A DNA stretch of 64,000 nucleotides from Kurthia sibirica (GTDB lineage Bacteria > Bacillota > Bacilli > Bacillales_A > Planococcaceae): NCBI RefSeq assembly GCF_003143975.1, contig NZ_QFVR01000007.1, positions 62,001 to 126,000 of the forward strand, written 5' to 3'. The stretch's first letter is position 1. Each line of letters starts with the position of its first letter. Under the pieces are notes generated by a model. That model was given only the letters and a program-made list of their open reading frames with translations, had not been told where the DNA came from and searched no databases. The position numbers were made by a program, and so were the translations under genes. Shown in pieces: positions 17,540 through 27,304 of this stretch.

Positions 17540-18241
17540 TCATTGCTGTGCAAACCATTGTACTGCATAGGTTTGATACCTATTTTTAGACTTGCCAGGT
17601 AAAACAGTAATCGCCATTTTATTAAAGCGACGATTTAATATATTTTCCCTATGTGTTTCTGATTTCATCCATGCGTTGACAAAACCTTGTGCTGTCACAA
17701 AACCTGATGCAACATTTTCACCAGCTAAAGAAAACTTGTATTCATTCGTATAAAGAAACTGTGACCAACGACCATAAATCGGACTATAATGACCAAAATA
17801 ATTTTGACTAATCATATCTTGCGCCCTCACCGTCGTCATTACTTTTAATGATGCGCTATTTTTTAATTTTTTTAAATTATATTTTCCTCTCTCCTTATTT
17901 ACCAAACGGATAATATCCGTTTCCATTTTGCGGTACTCCGCTGAACGCGTTGCTGTAATTTTTTTTGCACCCTTTATCCAGACATATTGTTTATATTGTG
18001 TTTTCACTTTAAACCATTGCCCTTTTTTTCCATACTGTTTATAAATACTTGGCGGTATCTTTGTTGTTAATTTCCCCTTTCCAATCCCCTTATATGCTGT
18101 CGTTTGTTTAGTAATTTTAATAGATGGTAAAGATTTTTTTGCTTGAACCGGTGCTGTAATAAGTAGTGTTTGCAAAATAAGTATCCCTAAGGTCAATGCT
18201 GTAAATGCTCTCTTAGATGTCGAAGCGACCATACTATTCAT
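17540..18241 (-). CDS. Secreted CAP-domain (SCP/PR-1) protein
   Basis: A 233-residue exported protein. A signal peptide (about residues 1-34, ending APVQA-KK) is followed by an SH3-like segment (about 45-95, KQTTAYKGIG and GQWFKVKTQYKQYVWIKG) and a C-terminal CAP domain: LVNKERGKYNLKKLK, SQNYFGHYSP, AGENVASG and SETHRENILN. The conserved His and Glu residues of the CAP cavity are present. Such proteins are common on or near Bacillales cell walls and spores; the activity is unknown. The ATG at 18241 and a GTG at 18244 are both possible starts and the ribosome site is weak. Confidence 0.82.
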   Translation of the reverse strand: MNSMVASTSKRAFTALTLGILILQTLLITAPVQAKKSLPSIKITKQTTAYKGIGKGKLTTKIPPSIYKQYGKKGQWFKVKTQYKQYVWIKGAKKITATRSAEYRKMETDIIRLVNKERGKYNLKKLKNSASLKVMTTVRAQDMISQNYFGHYSPIYGRWSQFLYTNEYKFSLAGENVASGFVTAQGFVNAWMKSETHRENILNRRFNKMAITVLPGKSKNRYQTYAVQWFAQQ

Positions 18242-18443
18242 CACCGCTCTCTTATAAAAATAGTTAACTTTCTTCTATTCTTTACTTTTTCATTAACACT
18301 TAAACTTTTCTTTTTTCTCATACAATTTATATTTTGATATTTTTATGATATCATTCACCTGTTTCTTCTATTTATCTTAGTTATTTATAGCTATATAGAA
18401 TGATTGAATTAACTATATTTAACATAAAAATGAAATAAAAAAA

Positions 18444-18482
18444 ATATCTCACTTCCATCATTTTTATGACGGTGTGAGATAT
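18444..18482 (-). terminator. Terminator of the amino acid ABC operon
   Basis: Stem ATATCTCAC (18444-18452) with GTGAGATAT (18474-18482) and inner partial pairing; an A run just left of it supplies the T tract on the minus strand. Confidence 0.75.
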
Positions 18483-18505
18483 TTCATCTAATTTATAATT
18501 AATGA

Positions 18506-19249
18506 CTAGTTATTTTTTAATGCACGCTTTAAAAATGCTTTTGTACGCTCATGCTTTGGATGGTTAAATACTTCATCAGGAGTACCATCTTCAACAATAA
18601 TACCTTTATCCATAAGGACAATTCGATCTGATACTTCACGTGCAAATTCCATTTCATGTGTCACGATAATCATTGTTGAACCATCTTTTGCTAATTTTTT
18701 CATCACTTGTAACACATCACCAACCATTTCTGGATCAAGTGCAGATGTCGGTTCATCAAATAACAACGCTTCCGGTTTCATAGATAATGCGCGCGCTATT
18801 GCTACACGTTGTTTTTGACCGCCTGAGAGTTGCGCTGGACGCGCGTTAATATACTGACTCATACCGACAACTTGTAAATATTCTTCCGCGATTTTTTTCG
18901 CCTCATCCTTTGAACGTTTTAGCACTTTCATTTGACCCAATATACAGTTATCCAACACATTACAATTATTAAACAAATTAAATTGCTGGAATACCATGCC
19001 CAACTTCGTGCGATAGTCATTGACGTTTTCCATATGTGTTAATATATTTTTTCCATCATAATTCACTTCTCCGCCATCTGGTGTTTCAAGTAAATTTAAA
19101 CAGCGTAGTAATGTTGATTTACCGGAACCCGATGAGCCGATTACCGTGACAACTTCTCCTTTTTTTACAGAGAAGTTAATGTCCTTAAGTACTTCATGAG
19201 AGCCAAAGGATTTACTTAAATTTTTAATATCAATAATTGTATTTTCCAC
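18506..19249 (-). CDS. Polar amino acid ABC transporter ATPase (putative lysine importer)
   Basis: ATPase of 247 residues of the GlnQ/HisP/ArtP family. Walker [11 protein letters not shown]-loop FQQFNLFNN, signature [15 protein letters not shown], Walker [15 protein letters not shown] and switch VTHEMEFA are intact. Last gene of a three-gene operon (binding protein, permease, ATPase) whose leader carries a lysine riboswitch, so lysine or a related basic amino acid is the inferred cargo. Confidence 0.92.
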   Translation of the reverse strand: MENTIIDIKNLSKSFGSHEVLKDINFSVKKGEVVTVIGSSGSGKSTLLRCLNLLETPDGGEVNYDGKNILTHMENVNDYRTKLGMVFQQFNLFNNCNVLDNCILGQMKVLKRSKDEAKKIAEEYLQVVGMSQYINARPAQLSGGQKQRVAIARALSMKPEALLFDEPTSALDPEMVGDVLQVMKKLAKDGSTMIIVTHEMEFAREVSDRIVLMDKGIIVEDGTPDEVFNHPKHERTKAFLKRALKNN

Positions 19250-19264
19250 GTGAATTCCTCCTTA

Positions 19265-20050
19265 CTACATCGGGTTTTCTGGTCTGCGTATCGACATTTC
19301 ATCAATCATTTGATAACTTGCTTTTCCATTAAGTCTACGTTCGAAATAGCGCAGAATTTGCGTCACAATTATCGTTAATACTAAATAGATTAAACAAGCA
19401 ATAAAGAATGATTCAAAATAACGGAAATTATTACCGGCAATCGATTTCGTTTGGAAGAATATTTCTGTAACACCTATCACGCTTAACACCGCTGTATCTT
19501 TAATATTCATAACAAATTGGTTACCTGTCGCTGGTAAAATATTACGCATAACCTGTGGTAATACTACGTGAATCATTGTCTTCCAATGACTCATACCAAT
19601 TGCTTGGGCTGCTTCAAATTGTCCTTGATCCACGCTAATAATACCGCCTCGTACAATCTCAGCCATATAGGCTCCTGTATTTAATGATACGACTAAAATA
19701 CCTGCAAATACACGATTTATGTCACCATCAAATCCGAAATCTGTACCGATTAGATTTTTGATTTCTATCATGATCAGTGGCAAACCATAGAAAACAACCA
19801 TCGCTTGTACCATCATCGGTGTGCCTCGGAAAAACTCAACATAAATTCTCAACACCACACGAATGACCAGTAGAATATATTTTTTCACACCTTTTTTTTG
19901 CTTAGGAATCGTGTCAATCACTCCGATTAATAAACCGATTACAGCACCAATAATCGTAGCAATAACGGAAATAAGCATCGTCATACCAATGCCACGTAAA
20001 AACATTTGCCAGTTATCTACCGCAATATTAACTAACCACTCTAAACTCAT
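19265..20050 (-). CDS. Polar amino acid ABC transporter permease (putative lysine importer)
   Basis: Integral membrane permease, 261 residues, with about five to six hydrophobic helices and the HisMQ-type signatures EFFRGTPMMVQ and GGIISVDQGQFEAAQAIGMS (the EAA loop contacting the ATPase). It lies 15 bases upstream of the ATPase gene and is separated from the binding protein by a hairpin. The riboswitch upstream of the operon points to lysine. Confidence 0.92.
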   Translation of the reverse strand: MSLEWLVNIAVDNWQMFLRGIGMTMLISVIATIIGAVIGLLIGVIDTIPKQKKGVKKYILLVIRVVLRIYVEFFRGTPMMVQAMVVFYGLPLIMIEIKNLIGTDFGFDGDINRVFAGILVVSLNTGAYMAEIVRGGIISVDQGQFEAAQAIGMSHWKTMIHVVLPQVMRNILPATGNQFVMNIKDTAVLSVIGVTEIFFQTKSIAGNNFRYFESFFIACLIYLVLTIIVTQILRYFERRLNGKASYQMIDEMSIRRPENPM

Positions 20051-20067
20051 AATATCCCTCCTCCAAA

Positions 20068-20106
20068 AAGAGACTACCGACCAGTCAACAGCGTCGGTAG
20101 TCTCTT
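20068..20106 (-). terminator. Intra-operon attenuator between binding protein and permease
   Basis: A perfect 14-bp stem AAGAGACTACCGAC (20068-20081) with 20093-20106 and a short T run on the minus strand, just before the permease ribosome binding site. It has the same position as the livJ-livH attenuator. Confidence 0.75.
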
Positions 20107-20111
20107 ACACT

Positions 20112-20966
20112 CTATTTTGCTGCCGGTTGTTGGGCGATTGCTTCGTCCATGATTTTTTGGCGCTGTTCTTCAGTGATTTCTTTTAAGGCTTTGTTAATAT
20201 CCGCCGTTAAGTCACTGCCTTTTTTCAGACCAACTGCTATTGCTGTATCGTCAGTCGAAGCTTGGAAACCTTCACCATCGTCAAATTCAACCATGACAAA
20301 TTTATCATTCGCCATCGCGGCTGAAATTCCTTCTGGACGTTCTGATACATAACCATCAATTTTGCCAGATTCCAATGCTACGCGCATTGTCGGGAAACTT
20401 TCAACTGCAGTTTCTTTTTTCACACCTGGAATTTGATCGATTACTGAATAATGGAAAGTATTTAATTGCCCTGTAATTTTAGCATCTTTAAAATCTTTAA
20501 TCGATTTTGCATCTGCATACTTACTATCCGCACGAACGACCATTACTAAATCAGATGTATAATAAATATCTGAAAAATCGATTGTTTCTAATCTTTCTTT
20601 TGTTGGTGACATACCAGCGATCACACCATCAATCTTATTGGAAATAAGCGCTGGAATTAAGCCGTCCCATTCCGTTTTAACAATGACTAATTTACGATCT
20701 AATTTTTCTGCTACTAATTTTGCAATTTGAACATCATAGCCACCAGCATATTCTGCATTGCCATCAATTTTCACGGCACCATTGGAATCATCTTTTTGTG
20801 TCCAATTGAATGGTGGATAACCTGCTTCCATACCGATTTTCAATGTTTTATTATCATCAGATGAAGAATCTCCTGATCCTGACTCTTTATCTTTAGAACC
20901 ACATGCAGATAATACAAGCACTAACATTAACATGAGTAAAGATAATAAACTAAATGATTTTTTCAT
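20112..20966 (-). CDS. Amino acid ABC transporter substrate-binding lipoprotein (putative lysine)
   Basis: Solute receptor of 284 residues. The lipoprotein signal is MKKSFSLL...LVLSAC, with the lipidated Cys near residue 22 followed by a Ser/Asp/Gly linker. The SBP_bac_3 fold shows LKIGMEAGYPPFNW, GGYDVQIAKLVAEKL, the IDGVIAGMSPTKERLETIDFS ligand region and GKIDGYVSERPEG. The mature Asp and Arg residues are those used for cationic amino acids in this family, but specificity is inferred from the upstream lysine riboswitch. Confidence 0.92.
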   Translation of the reverse strand: MKKSFSLLSLLMLMLVLVLSACGSKDKESGSGDSSSDDNKTLKIGMEAGYPPFNWTQKDDSNGAVKIDGNAEYAGGYDVQIAKLVAEKLDRKLVIVKTEWDGLIPALISNKIDGVIAGMSPTKERLETIDFSDIYYTSDLVMVVRADSKYADAKSIKDFKDAKITGQLNTFHYSVIDQIPGVKKETAVESFPTMRVALESGKIDGYVSERPEGISAAMANDKFVMVEFDDGEGFQASTDDTAIAVGLKKGSDLTADINKALKEITEEQRQKIMDEAIAQQPAAK

Positions 20967-21005
20967 AGTGAATACACCTCATTATTATATTTCCCTAAAC
21001 GAAAA

Positions 21006-21060
21006 AGGACTAATGCCAAAAGGTATTGAGATGAACTCATGGACCTTTTGAATTAGTCCT
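21006..21060 (-). terminator. Lysine riboswitch expression-platform terminator
   Basis: Long stem: AGGACTAAT and CAAAAGGT arms (21006-21023) pair with 21043-21060, followed on the minus strand by TTTTT. It lies between the aptamer and the binding-protein start, so it would terminate the leader transcript when lysine is bound. Confidence 0.85.
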
Positions 21061-21084
21061 GTAAATTCTCAACATTCCCTTTTA

Positions 21085-21261
21085 GAGATAGCACAACTTA
21101 CATTTTTCGGGTAAAAAAAGTAAGACAGTCCTGCAATTATTCATTGCAGACCCAGCATAGAATTTTGAGATAATACTATACTTCGGCGATATTTCCTTCT
21201 GATTAGCTTCTAAGTTGTCTCGAACTATTCTAATCACTAATAAATATCGCGCCTCTACCTC
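21085..21261 (-). ncRNA. Lysine riboswitch (L-box) aptamer
   Basis: On the minus strand the leader contains the L-box core in order: GTAGAGGCGCGATATT (about 21240-21257), CGCCGAAG (about 21182-21189), GCTGGG (about 21161-21166) and GGACTGTC (21124-21131). GAGGTAG at 21255-21261 can close helix P1 with CTATCTC at 21085-21091, giving a 177-base aptamer, the usual size. It sits before a separate terminator hairpin and an amino acid ABC operon. The family assignment is by recalled consensus. Confidence 0.88.
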
Positions 21262-21377
21262 ACAAGAAAAGTGAGGTCTTATTCGTTTGTATGTTACTAA
21301 TTAGTCTAACGTACACGCTATTTTCTGTCAATCGTCTCTCTAAAATGACCTGAGTTATTGTGAAGATAAAAAAGTGC

Positions 21378-22841
21378 TTACAAAATTTCTTCTTCTGCTT
21401 CTGAATATGGTTCCAAATATTCAACATCATCGATATAAAAAACATTTCCATTTGCAGCATCGATTCGTTCGATTCGTTGACCTTTAACCTTTTCACTCGC
21501 TTTATACACGAGTTCATAGACAATAAAATCATCTGTTTGAATGGGAACACGTGCTAATTTCATCTCTAATGAATCATTGTGCAATTTATTGGCCTCATCA
21601 ATTGTTACATCTACATCGGTCACCATATCTTCGATTAACTGACTATTTAAAAGGGGAATTGTCGTATCTTTGACTGCACCTGTGTAAATACCCATATCGA
21701 TATATGCGTTAAATTCATCCAACATAATATTTCCTAATTTACGTTTGAAAGTGAATGTGATGAATGGTTCAAGGATATCATCTTCCTCTTCATCATCGTC
21801 TTCTTCTTCGTCCTCTTCTTCTGATAATGCTTTTAACAGCGCAATTTCTTCCTCTGTTAAATCATCGTCTTCTTCTTCGTCCTCTTCTTCTTCAACCAGT
21901 TGATCTTCAAGAAGATATTTAGAATCAATATTTCCGATGATTAATTCCAAAAATTGCAAAGCACGATCTTTTAAAATTTCGATATCCAATTCTTCTGTTA
22001 CTTCAAAAGGTATTGAAGATTCTACCGTTACTTCGTTAAGATCAGCACGATGTAGCTTAATATATTTTTGAGGATTTTCTTGTGAAGAATAGATCATAAC
22101 ACCGTCCTCTTCTAAAAGAGACATATCATCTGTCACACCTAATAAATTACTTAATGAGATTGAAGGTTTAATTTTTGGGATATCGATAAAATCTACTTCT
22201 TCTTCACCTAATAATTCATTCAACTCCACTAGTTGACCTGCTACATTAACAACAATATTTGTTTTTTTAGGATAATACATTAATTTTAACTGATCTTCCA
22301 ATTCTTCTGCACCGAGTTCTACTTGTATCGTGCTAGAGAAAATATCATGCGCCTCTTGTTTTGTTAATGTAACTTCTGGATATTTAAGTTGATAATAATT
22401 TTGATTTAAAGTGGCTGATAATACAAAGCCCTGTTTTGTCATTTCTAACATGACACCAGACTCTGGTAATGGAATATTGTATTTTGTATCCATCGCTGCA
22501 AATTCAATTTGATACACATCATTTCCCCATTCAACAAAAGAAATAATTTCTAGTGTTCCACGACCAAATTCTTCTACAAATTCACTTGCTAATTCTTTTA
22601 TATCATCAACAGATAATTCTTCAAACTCATCTAAAGAAATATCGTTATTATCAGTAATCATGTCCATATCGACCATCAATGAAGTCATTTTACCTTCTTC
22701 GGAAACTTCTACACTACCATATATAAGATCACGATTAGCATCCATAATTTCACCAAATTGTTCAAAGCCTTCATCCGCGACGATTTTTATTGGCGGACAG
22801 CCTAATAATAAATCTCTAATTTCTATTTCAAGTCGTTTCAT
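21378..22841 (-). CDS. YcdB/YcdC-like protein with an acidic tract
   Basis: A 487-residue protein with no signal peptide or membrane helix, so probably cytoplasmic. Two halves resemble YcdB/YcdC (DUF4901) or PepSY-type repeats. The first has LPESGVMLEMTKQGFVLSAT with YYQLKYPEVTLTKQEAHDIF; the second has RKLGNIMLDEFNAYIDMGIYTG and RIERIDAANGNVFYID. Between them, about residues 325-372, runs an acidic stretch with three separate E/D blocks around TEEEIALLKALSEE. Function is unknown. The family label is a moderate-confidence pattern match. It lies just upstream of the lysine riboswitch on the same strand but is probably separate. Confidence 0.6.
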   Translation of the reverse strand: MKRLEIEIRDLLLGCPPIKIVADEGFEQFGEIMDANRDLIYGSVEVSEEGKMTSLMVDMDMITDNNDISLDEFEELSVDDIKELASEFVEEFGRGTLEIISFVEWGNDVYQIEFAAMDTKYNIPLPESGVMLEMTKQGFVLSATLNQNYYQLKYPEVTLTKQEAHDIFSSTIQVELGAEELEDQLKLMYYPKKTNIVVNVAGQLVELNELLGEEEVDFIDIPKIKPSISLSNLLGVTDDMSLLEEDGVMIYSSQENPQKYIKLHRADLNEVTVESSIPFEVTEELDIEILKDRALQFLELIIGNIDSKYLLEDQLVEEEEDEEEDDDLTEEEIALLKALSEEEDEEEDDDEEEDDILEPFITFTFKRKLGNIMLDEFNAYIDMGIYTGAVKDTTIPLLNSQLIEDMVTDVDVTIDEANKLHNDSLEMKLARVPIQTDDFIVYELVYKASEKVKGQRIERIDAANGNVFYIDDVEYLEPYSEAEEEIL

Positions 22842-23085
22842 TTGTGATGTCCTTCCATTTCGTATTTCTATATACCCGTTAGTCTTCCTATTCTAAAAGA
22901 CCTGGTATACTAACTTCCTCTATTCGTTGATTCTATCATATGGAATGTTTTTCGTCCTATGTTAGCAAAAAAAACAAAAAACTTTCAATAGTACAGAAAG
23001 CTCGATATAAAAGCGTTTTCAACTATTTTTTTATTGAATTTGTGTTAAAAATGAAAAATTTTCAAACTATTTATATACAAAACCT

Positions 23086-23157
23086 TTGACAGAATTCTGA
23101 AAATAGGTTAAATTACCAAAGGACGAACAATTATCGTCCGAACAAAAATAATATTCG
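23086..23157 (+). promoter_or_regulatory. guaC promoter with PurR-box-like repeats
   Basis: TTGACA (23086-23091), a 17-base spacer and TAAATT (23109-23114) form a good sigma-A promoter. Across the expected start lie CGAACAA at 23124-23130, CCGAACAA at 23138-23145 and an inverted ATTCG at 23153-23157, resembling PurR boxes (core CGAA). GGACGA (23121-23126) and TCGTCC (23134-23139) also form an inverted repeat. guaC belongs to the PurR regulon in B. subtilis. The spacing here differs from the classical two-box layout. Confidence 0.55.
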
Positions 23158-23174
23158 TCTTTAGGAGTGTTTTC

Positions 23175-24158
23175 ATGGATAATGTATTTGATTACGAAGA
23201 TATTCAATTAGTTCCAGCAAAATGTATCGTTAACAGTCGCTCAGAATGTGATACCTCAATTGAGTTGGGTGGTCATAAATTTAAACTACCGGTCGTACCT
23301 GCAAATATGCAAACGATCATTGATGAAACAATTGCAACGCAACTAGCCGAAGATGGCTATTTCTATATTATGCACCGCTTTAATCCAGAAAAACGTACGC
23401 AATTCACAAAAGATATGCAGGCGCGTAACTTAATCGCCTCTATCAGCGTTGGTGTTAAACCAGAAGAATATGAATTCGTTGAAAGTTTAGCTGCGCAAGG
23501 TATTACACCTGATTTTATAACAATCGATATCGCACACGGTCATTCAAACGCCGTGATCAATATGATTCAACATATTAAAGAATATTTACCGAAGGCATTT
23601 GTTATTGCAGGTAATGTCGGTACGCCTGAAGCTGTACGTGAATTAGAAAATGCAGGTGCAGATGCTACTAAAGTCGGCATTGGACCTGGTAAAGTTTGTA
23701 TCACTAAAATCAAAACTGGTTTTGGTACTGGAGGCTGGCAATTAGCTGCTCTCCGTTGGTGTGCAAAAGCAGCGACTAAACCAATCATTGCTGATGGTGG
23801 TATTCGCACAAATGGTGATATTGCAAAATCGGTACGCTTTGGTGCTTCGATGGTTATGATTGGCTCATTATTTGCTGGTCATGAAGAATCACCTGGTAAC
23901 ACGATTGAAGTAGACGGCAAACTCGTGAAAGAATATTTTGGTTCTGCTTCAGAGTTCCAAAAAGGCGAGAAGAAAAATGTCGAAGGTAAAAAAATGTATG
24001 TCGAACATAAAGGTTCTCTAAAAGATACTTTAGTTGAAATGCAACAAGATTTACAATCATCGATTTCTTATGCTGGTGGTACAAAACTTGATGCCATTCG
24101 TACAGTTGACTACGTCATCGTTAAAAATTCTATTTTCAACGGTGATAAAGTTTACTAA
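23175..24158 (+). CDS. guaC: GMP reductase
   Basis: Converts GMP to IMP and ammonia with NADPH, feeding guanine nucleotides back into the purine pool. At 327 residues it is full length for the GuaC type found in Firmicutes, without CBS domains. It begins [19 protein letters not shown] and shows [20 protein letters not shown], the catalytic-cysteine loop, then [19 protein letters not shown] (phosphate binding) and the [17 protein letters not shown] flap. TTTAGGAGTG precedes the ATG. Monocistronic with its own promoter and terminator. Confidence 0.95.
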   Translation: MDNVFDYEDIQLVPAKCIVNSRSECDTSIELGGHKFKLPVVPANMQTIIDETIATQLAEDGYFYIMHRFNPEKRTQFTKDMQARNLIASISVGVKPEEYEFVESLAAQGITPDFITIDIAHGHSNAVINMIQHIKEYLPKAFVIAGNVGTPEAVRELENAGADATKVGIGPGKVCITKIKTGFGTGGWQLAALRWCAKAATKPIIADGGIRTNGDIAKSVRFGASMVMIGSLFAGHEESPGNTIEVDGKLVKEYFGSASEFQKGEKKNVEGKKMYVEHKGSLKDTLVEMQQDLQSSISYAGGTKLDAIRTVDYVIVKNSIFNGDKVY

Positions 24159-24183
24159 GTCGTTCATTTTCACAAAACATGGG

Positions 24184-24220
24184 AAAAAAGAGATAGGCAA
24201 TCATTGCTTATCTCTTTTTT
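24184..24220 (+). terminator. guaC terminator
   Basis: Stem AAAAAGAGATA-G-GCAA with TTGCTTATCTCTTTTT around a three-base loop, ending in a T run. Confidence 0.88.
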
Positions 24221-24611
24221 GGGTTCTATACTATTAGGATTTTCAAACAATAGCACCTCTGCTCGATGCTTTGTGCAAGCTTGTGGTATGTAACGCAAAA
24301 AAATACAATGCTACCAATTCATACGCTTAAAAATGGGTAAGTAGAGATTTTAAAACGCAATGTATTTGGATGTAGATGCTTTGCTCATTTTCGAGCGAAA
24401 ATTGTATGGCATATGAAGTATAAAGAAATGGATTTTCATTTAGGATAAATGAGTTGTGTCGTAAAGGACGAGGACTCCTGCCCGCATGATGAGACCTCAC
24501 AGGCCTTAGCTGAGGAAAGCATTCGTCCGAAACAAACAAATAGAAAAAGTGGCATGATTTAAAAAATCCAAATCACATCACTAGTTGATATAAAACCCTT
24601 TTGTTATATGT
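24221..24611. other. Gene-free stretch with a degenerate dispersed-repeat remnant
   Basis: No credible gene is seen here. Positions about 24456-24535 carry GGACGAGGACTCCTGCCCGC, then GAGACCTCACAGGC, then GAGGAAAGCATTCGTCC. Its order and wording resemble the abundant GC-rich intergenic repeat of Bacillus and Lysinibacillus genomes (GACTCCTGCGGGA ... GACCCCACAGGCG ... CGCGGAAAGC), but decayed. The remaining AT-rich sequence shows nothing I can name. Confidence 0.45.
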
Positions 24612-24968
24612 TTATAATAATAAAATTTTTTCCTTCGTTGCACGAGCTTTTTCCGTTATACGGCTCGAGCCATTAGGCATGGCAATCGCCTCATTCAAAT
24701 AATGGACAGCGTCCTCAATATCACCTGCATGCTTTCTTTTATTCGCTTGTATAATATAGCTAAGTTGTTTCATATACAGTTGGACATCTTCATCATCCGG
24801 TTCAATTTTCTCCGCAATTTTGAAATAACCAGATGCCTTATTAAATTTTTCCTGTGAAATCGCAAAAAAAGCTAATTCTATTTGCTCTGTATATGCTTTC
24901 TCATGCTTCTTTTCACACCCCGCTATAAAAAGCATCGCGATCATACAAGCTAATGCCACCTTTTTCAC
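24612..24968 (-). CDS. Small TPR-like lipoprotein (GTG start)
   Basis: A 118-residue putative lipoprotein. GTG 24968 is preferred because GAGGTGTGG lies just upstream and the result is a clean lipobox: MKKVALACMIAMLFIAGC, lipidated Cys at 18. Two helix-turn-helix repeats of TPR character follow: AFFAISQEKFNKASGYFKIA with EPDDEDVQLYMKQL, then DIEDAVHYLNEAIAMP. No domain of known activity; probably a scaffold on the outer face of the membrane. It is divergent from the chemotaxis receptor gene. Confidence 0.7.
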   Translation of the reverse strand: MKKVALACMIAMLFIAGCEKKHEKAYTEQIELAFFAISQEKFNKASGYFKIAEKIEPDDEDVQLYMKQLSYIIQANKRKHAGDIEDAVHYLNEAIAMPNGSSRITEKARATKEKILLL

Positions 24969-25195
24969 TTTCCACACCTCATATTTACTATTTATATTTT
25001 TGTAATTTGACGTATCAACTCTCAATTTGTTCATTATAGACGTTTGACAAGACAATAGCACTATAAAAAACAGCCATATCATCATTTTATCCTATTATAT
25101 AGCTTTTCTATAATAAAAATATAATTTTTTATCACGATCATTAAAAATAATGTAACTATTAGCATATTAAAATAACTAAAAATTTCATTTTATAG

Positions 25196-25223
25196 TATTA
25201 ATTTAGTTATATAAACCGATACT
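25196..25223 (+). promoter_or_regulatory. Weak sigma-D-like promoter before the chemotaxis receptor
   Basis: ACCGATAC at 25215-25222 matches six of eight bases of the sigma-D -10 element GCCGATAT, but the -35 TAAA is poorly represented at the expected distance. Listed because receptor genes are usually sigma-D dependent in Bacillales; weak evidence. Confidence 0.3.
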
Positions 25224-25261
25224 ACATATGTACTATAAAATTGTATTGTGAGGTTAGTCTA

Positions 25262-27211
25262 ATGAAAAAGAACAAGTCCATCCGTTTTAAATTAATTCTT
25301 AGTTTTTTAGGTATTCTTTTAATTCCTACCTTATTAATTGGCTGGTTATCCTATGATAGCGCTAAAAAGCAAATTATGACCCAACAACAACAGTATGCTC
25401 AAACGAGTATTAATATACTTAATAGCAATGTTACGAATGCCATTACCTCAAAAATTCATGAAATCGATTTTTTAGCTGAGCGCATTGATCGTGACATGTT
25501 AAAAATGAATAAAAATGCTGTGATTCGTAATGTGTTAGGCGATTATATTTCGTCTCATAAAGATGTTGAACTCGCCTATGTAGGTACGGCAGAAGGCGAT
25601 ATGATTCGCATGCCTTACTTCATCTACGATAAAAGTTACAATCCAACAACACGTCCTTGGTATAAAGGTGCCTTCGCTTCAGATAGCTATTCTATTTCAG
25701 ATCCGTATATCTCTGAAGATACTGGTGACCTAACCATTACCATTTCAAAAAAACTTTCTGATTCATCCGGTATTATTGGTATTGATATGTCATTACAACA
25801 ATTTGACACTCTTGCTAACGAAGTGAAAATCGGAAAAAAAGGATATATTAGCATCGTTGATAAAGCTGGTAACTATATTTCACACCCTCATTCCGATGCC
25901 GGCTCGTCTGCTCCAGAAAACTTAAAAAAAATACTATCATCTAATCGTGAAGCAACGATTGAAGATGAAAAATTTTATACATCTGCTATTACAAATAATA
26001 GTACGGATTGGCATTTAATTGGTGTTACGTATAAATCTGAAGGACAAGCAATCGCCAATAAAACATTACAAACAAATATTATTCTAATTATTATTTCTTT
26101 ACTTGTCGGTAGTGTTGTCGTTCTTATTGTCATACGTGCAATTATTACACCACTTAAACGTTTACGTGATCATGCCATCGAAATTAGTAACGGCAACTTA
26201 ACTGTACCGATCACCATTCACTCGACTGATGAAATTGGTGATCTGGCACAAGCATTTGATCAGATGAAAAATAATTTAGCAGATGTGTTACGTAATATGA
26301 AGGATGCTACAACAACCGTGCAAGCATCTGCACAATTATTAGCCTCAAGTGCGGAGCAGAATATTGCTGCCTCTCAACAAATCACCTCCGCTATGGAGCA
26401 TGTAACTGTTGGTACTGAGACTCAAATGACGAATATCGATCAATCGAACCAAGCCATCGATGAGATGGCACAAGGTGTTTCTGGCATTGCAAATGATGCT
26501 TCTAAAGTAACTGTATTATCACAAACAGCACGAGAACAAGCACTGGATGGCGGTAAAGCAATTGATCATACCGTTTTACAAATGCGTTCCATTCACGAGG
26601 CTGTGAATAATACCGACCAAAAAATACGTGGTTTGTATGATCGTACAAAGGAAATAGGAACAATTTTAGAAATGATTCGCACTATCGCTGATCAAACGAA
26701 TTTGCTCGCATTAAATGCGTCTATTGAAGCAGCTAGAGCAGGTGAGCATGGGAAAGGTTTTGCTGTCGTTGCAGAAGAAGTGCGCAAGCTTGCAGAAAGT
26801 TCGCAGCAATCAGCACGTCAAATCGACGATCTAATTGCTGCCGTACAACAAGATACAGGTGCTACTGTTGAAATTATGAAAAATACAATTTCATGCGTTC
26901 AGCAAGGGACTGCTATTGCTACTGAAACAGCTGATAAGTTTGCAGCGATTATCACAAGTATGAAAGACATCACCCCACGCATGGAAAATATGTCCGCTAC
27001 CTCTGAAGAGATGGCAGCGACGATTCATGAAGTTTCAACGAATGTACAAATGCTCTCTGATATAGCAAAAGATAATGCTGCATCGTCTGAACAGGTTTCT
27101 GCTTCAACAGAAGAATCATTATCATCTATGGAGAATATGTCCTCTACAGCACAAGAATTATTAGCAATGTCTGAGCATGTCAATGCGATTATTCGTCAAT
27201 TTAAACTTTAA
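25262..27211 (+). CDS. Methyl-accepting chemotaxis protein with dCache sensor
   Basis: Membrane chemoreceptor, 649 residues. TM1 lies at about 9-29. An extracellular double-Cache domain (about 35-270) has the ligand-pocket motif [23 protein letters not shown]2 is at about 273-295 and HAMP at about 296-348. The long cytoplasmic coiled coil peaks in the invariant hairpin tip [20 protein letters not shown] with [16 protein letters not shown]. It signals to CheA/CheW. The ligand is unknown; this Cache type often binds amino or carboxylic acids. ATG 25262 follows GTGAGGTTAG; an upstream TTG at 25241 is less likely. Confidence 0.92.
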   Translation: MKKNKSIRFKLILSFLGILLIPTLLIGWLSYDSAKKQIMTQQQQYAQTSINILNSNVTNAITSKIHEIDFLAERIDRDMLKMNKNAVIRNVLGDYISSHKDVELAYVGTAEGDMIRMPYFIYDKSYNPTTRPWYKGAFASDSYSISDPYISEDTGDLTITISKKLSDSSGIIGIDMSLQQFDTLANEVKIGKKGYISIVDKAGNYISHPHSDAGSSAPENLKKILSSNREATIEDEKFYTSAITNNSTDWHLIGVTYKSEGQAIANKTLQTNIILIIISLLVGSVVVLIVIRAIITPLKRLRDHAIEISNGNLTVPITIHSTDEIGDLAQAFDQMKNNLADVLRNMKDATTTVQASAQLLASSAEQNIAASQQITSAMEHVTVGTETQMTNIDQSNQAIDEMAQGVSGIANDASKVTVLSQTAREQALDGGKAIDHTVLQMRSIHEAVNNTDQKIRGLYDRTKEIGTILEMIRTIADQTNLLALNASIEAARAGEHGKGFAVVAEEVRKLAESSQQSARQIDDLIAAVQQDTGATVEIMKNTISCVQQGTAIATETADKFAAIITSMKDITPRMENMSATSEEMAATIHEVSTNVQMLSDIAKDNAASSEQVSASTEESLSSMENMSSTAQELLAMSEHVNAIIRQFKL

Positions 27212-27220
27212 GAGAAACAC

Positions 27221-27260
27221 AAAACAGCAGTGCAATCCTTCACGATTGCACTGCTGTTTT
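27221..27260 (+). terminator. Terminator of the chemotaxis receptor gene
   Basis: A perfect 17-bp stem AAAACAGCAGTGCAATC with 27244-27260, then a T run. Confidence 0.92.
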
Positions 27261-27304
27261 TTATTACATTTTTTGTGTATCTAACTTGGAATAACGTATG
27301 ACAA

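Noticed and set aside
24327-24539. Minus-strand 70-residue open frame
   Set aside because: It reads through the degenerate dispersed repeat and has no ribosome site or recognisable protein features.
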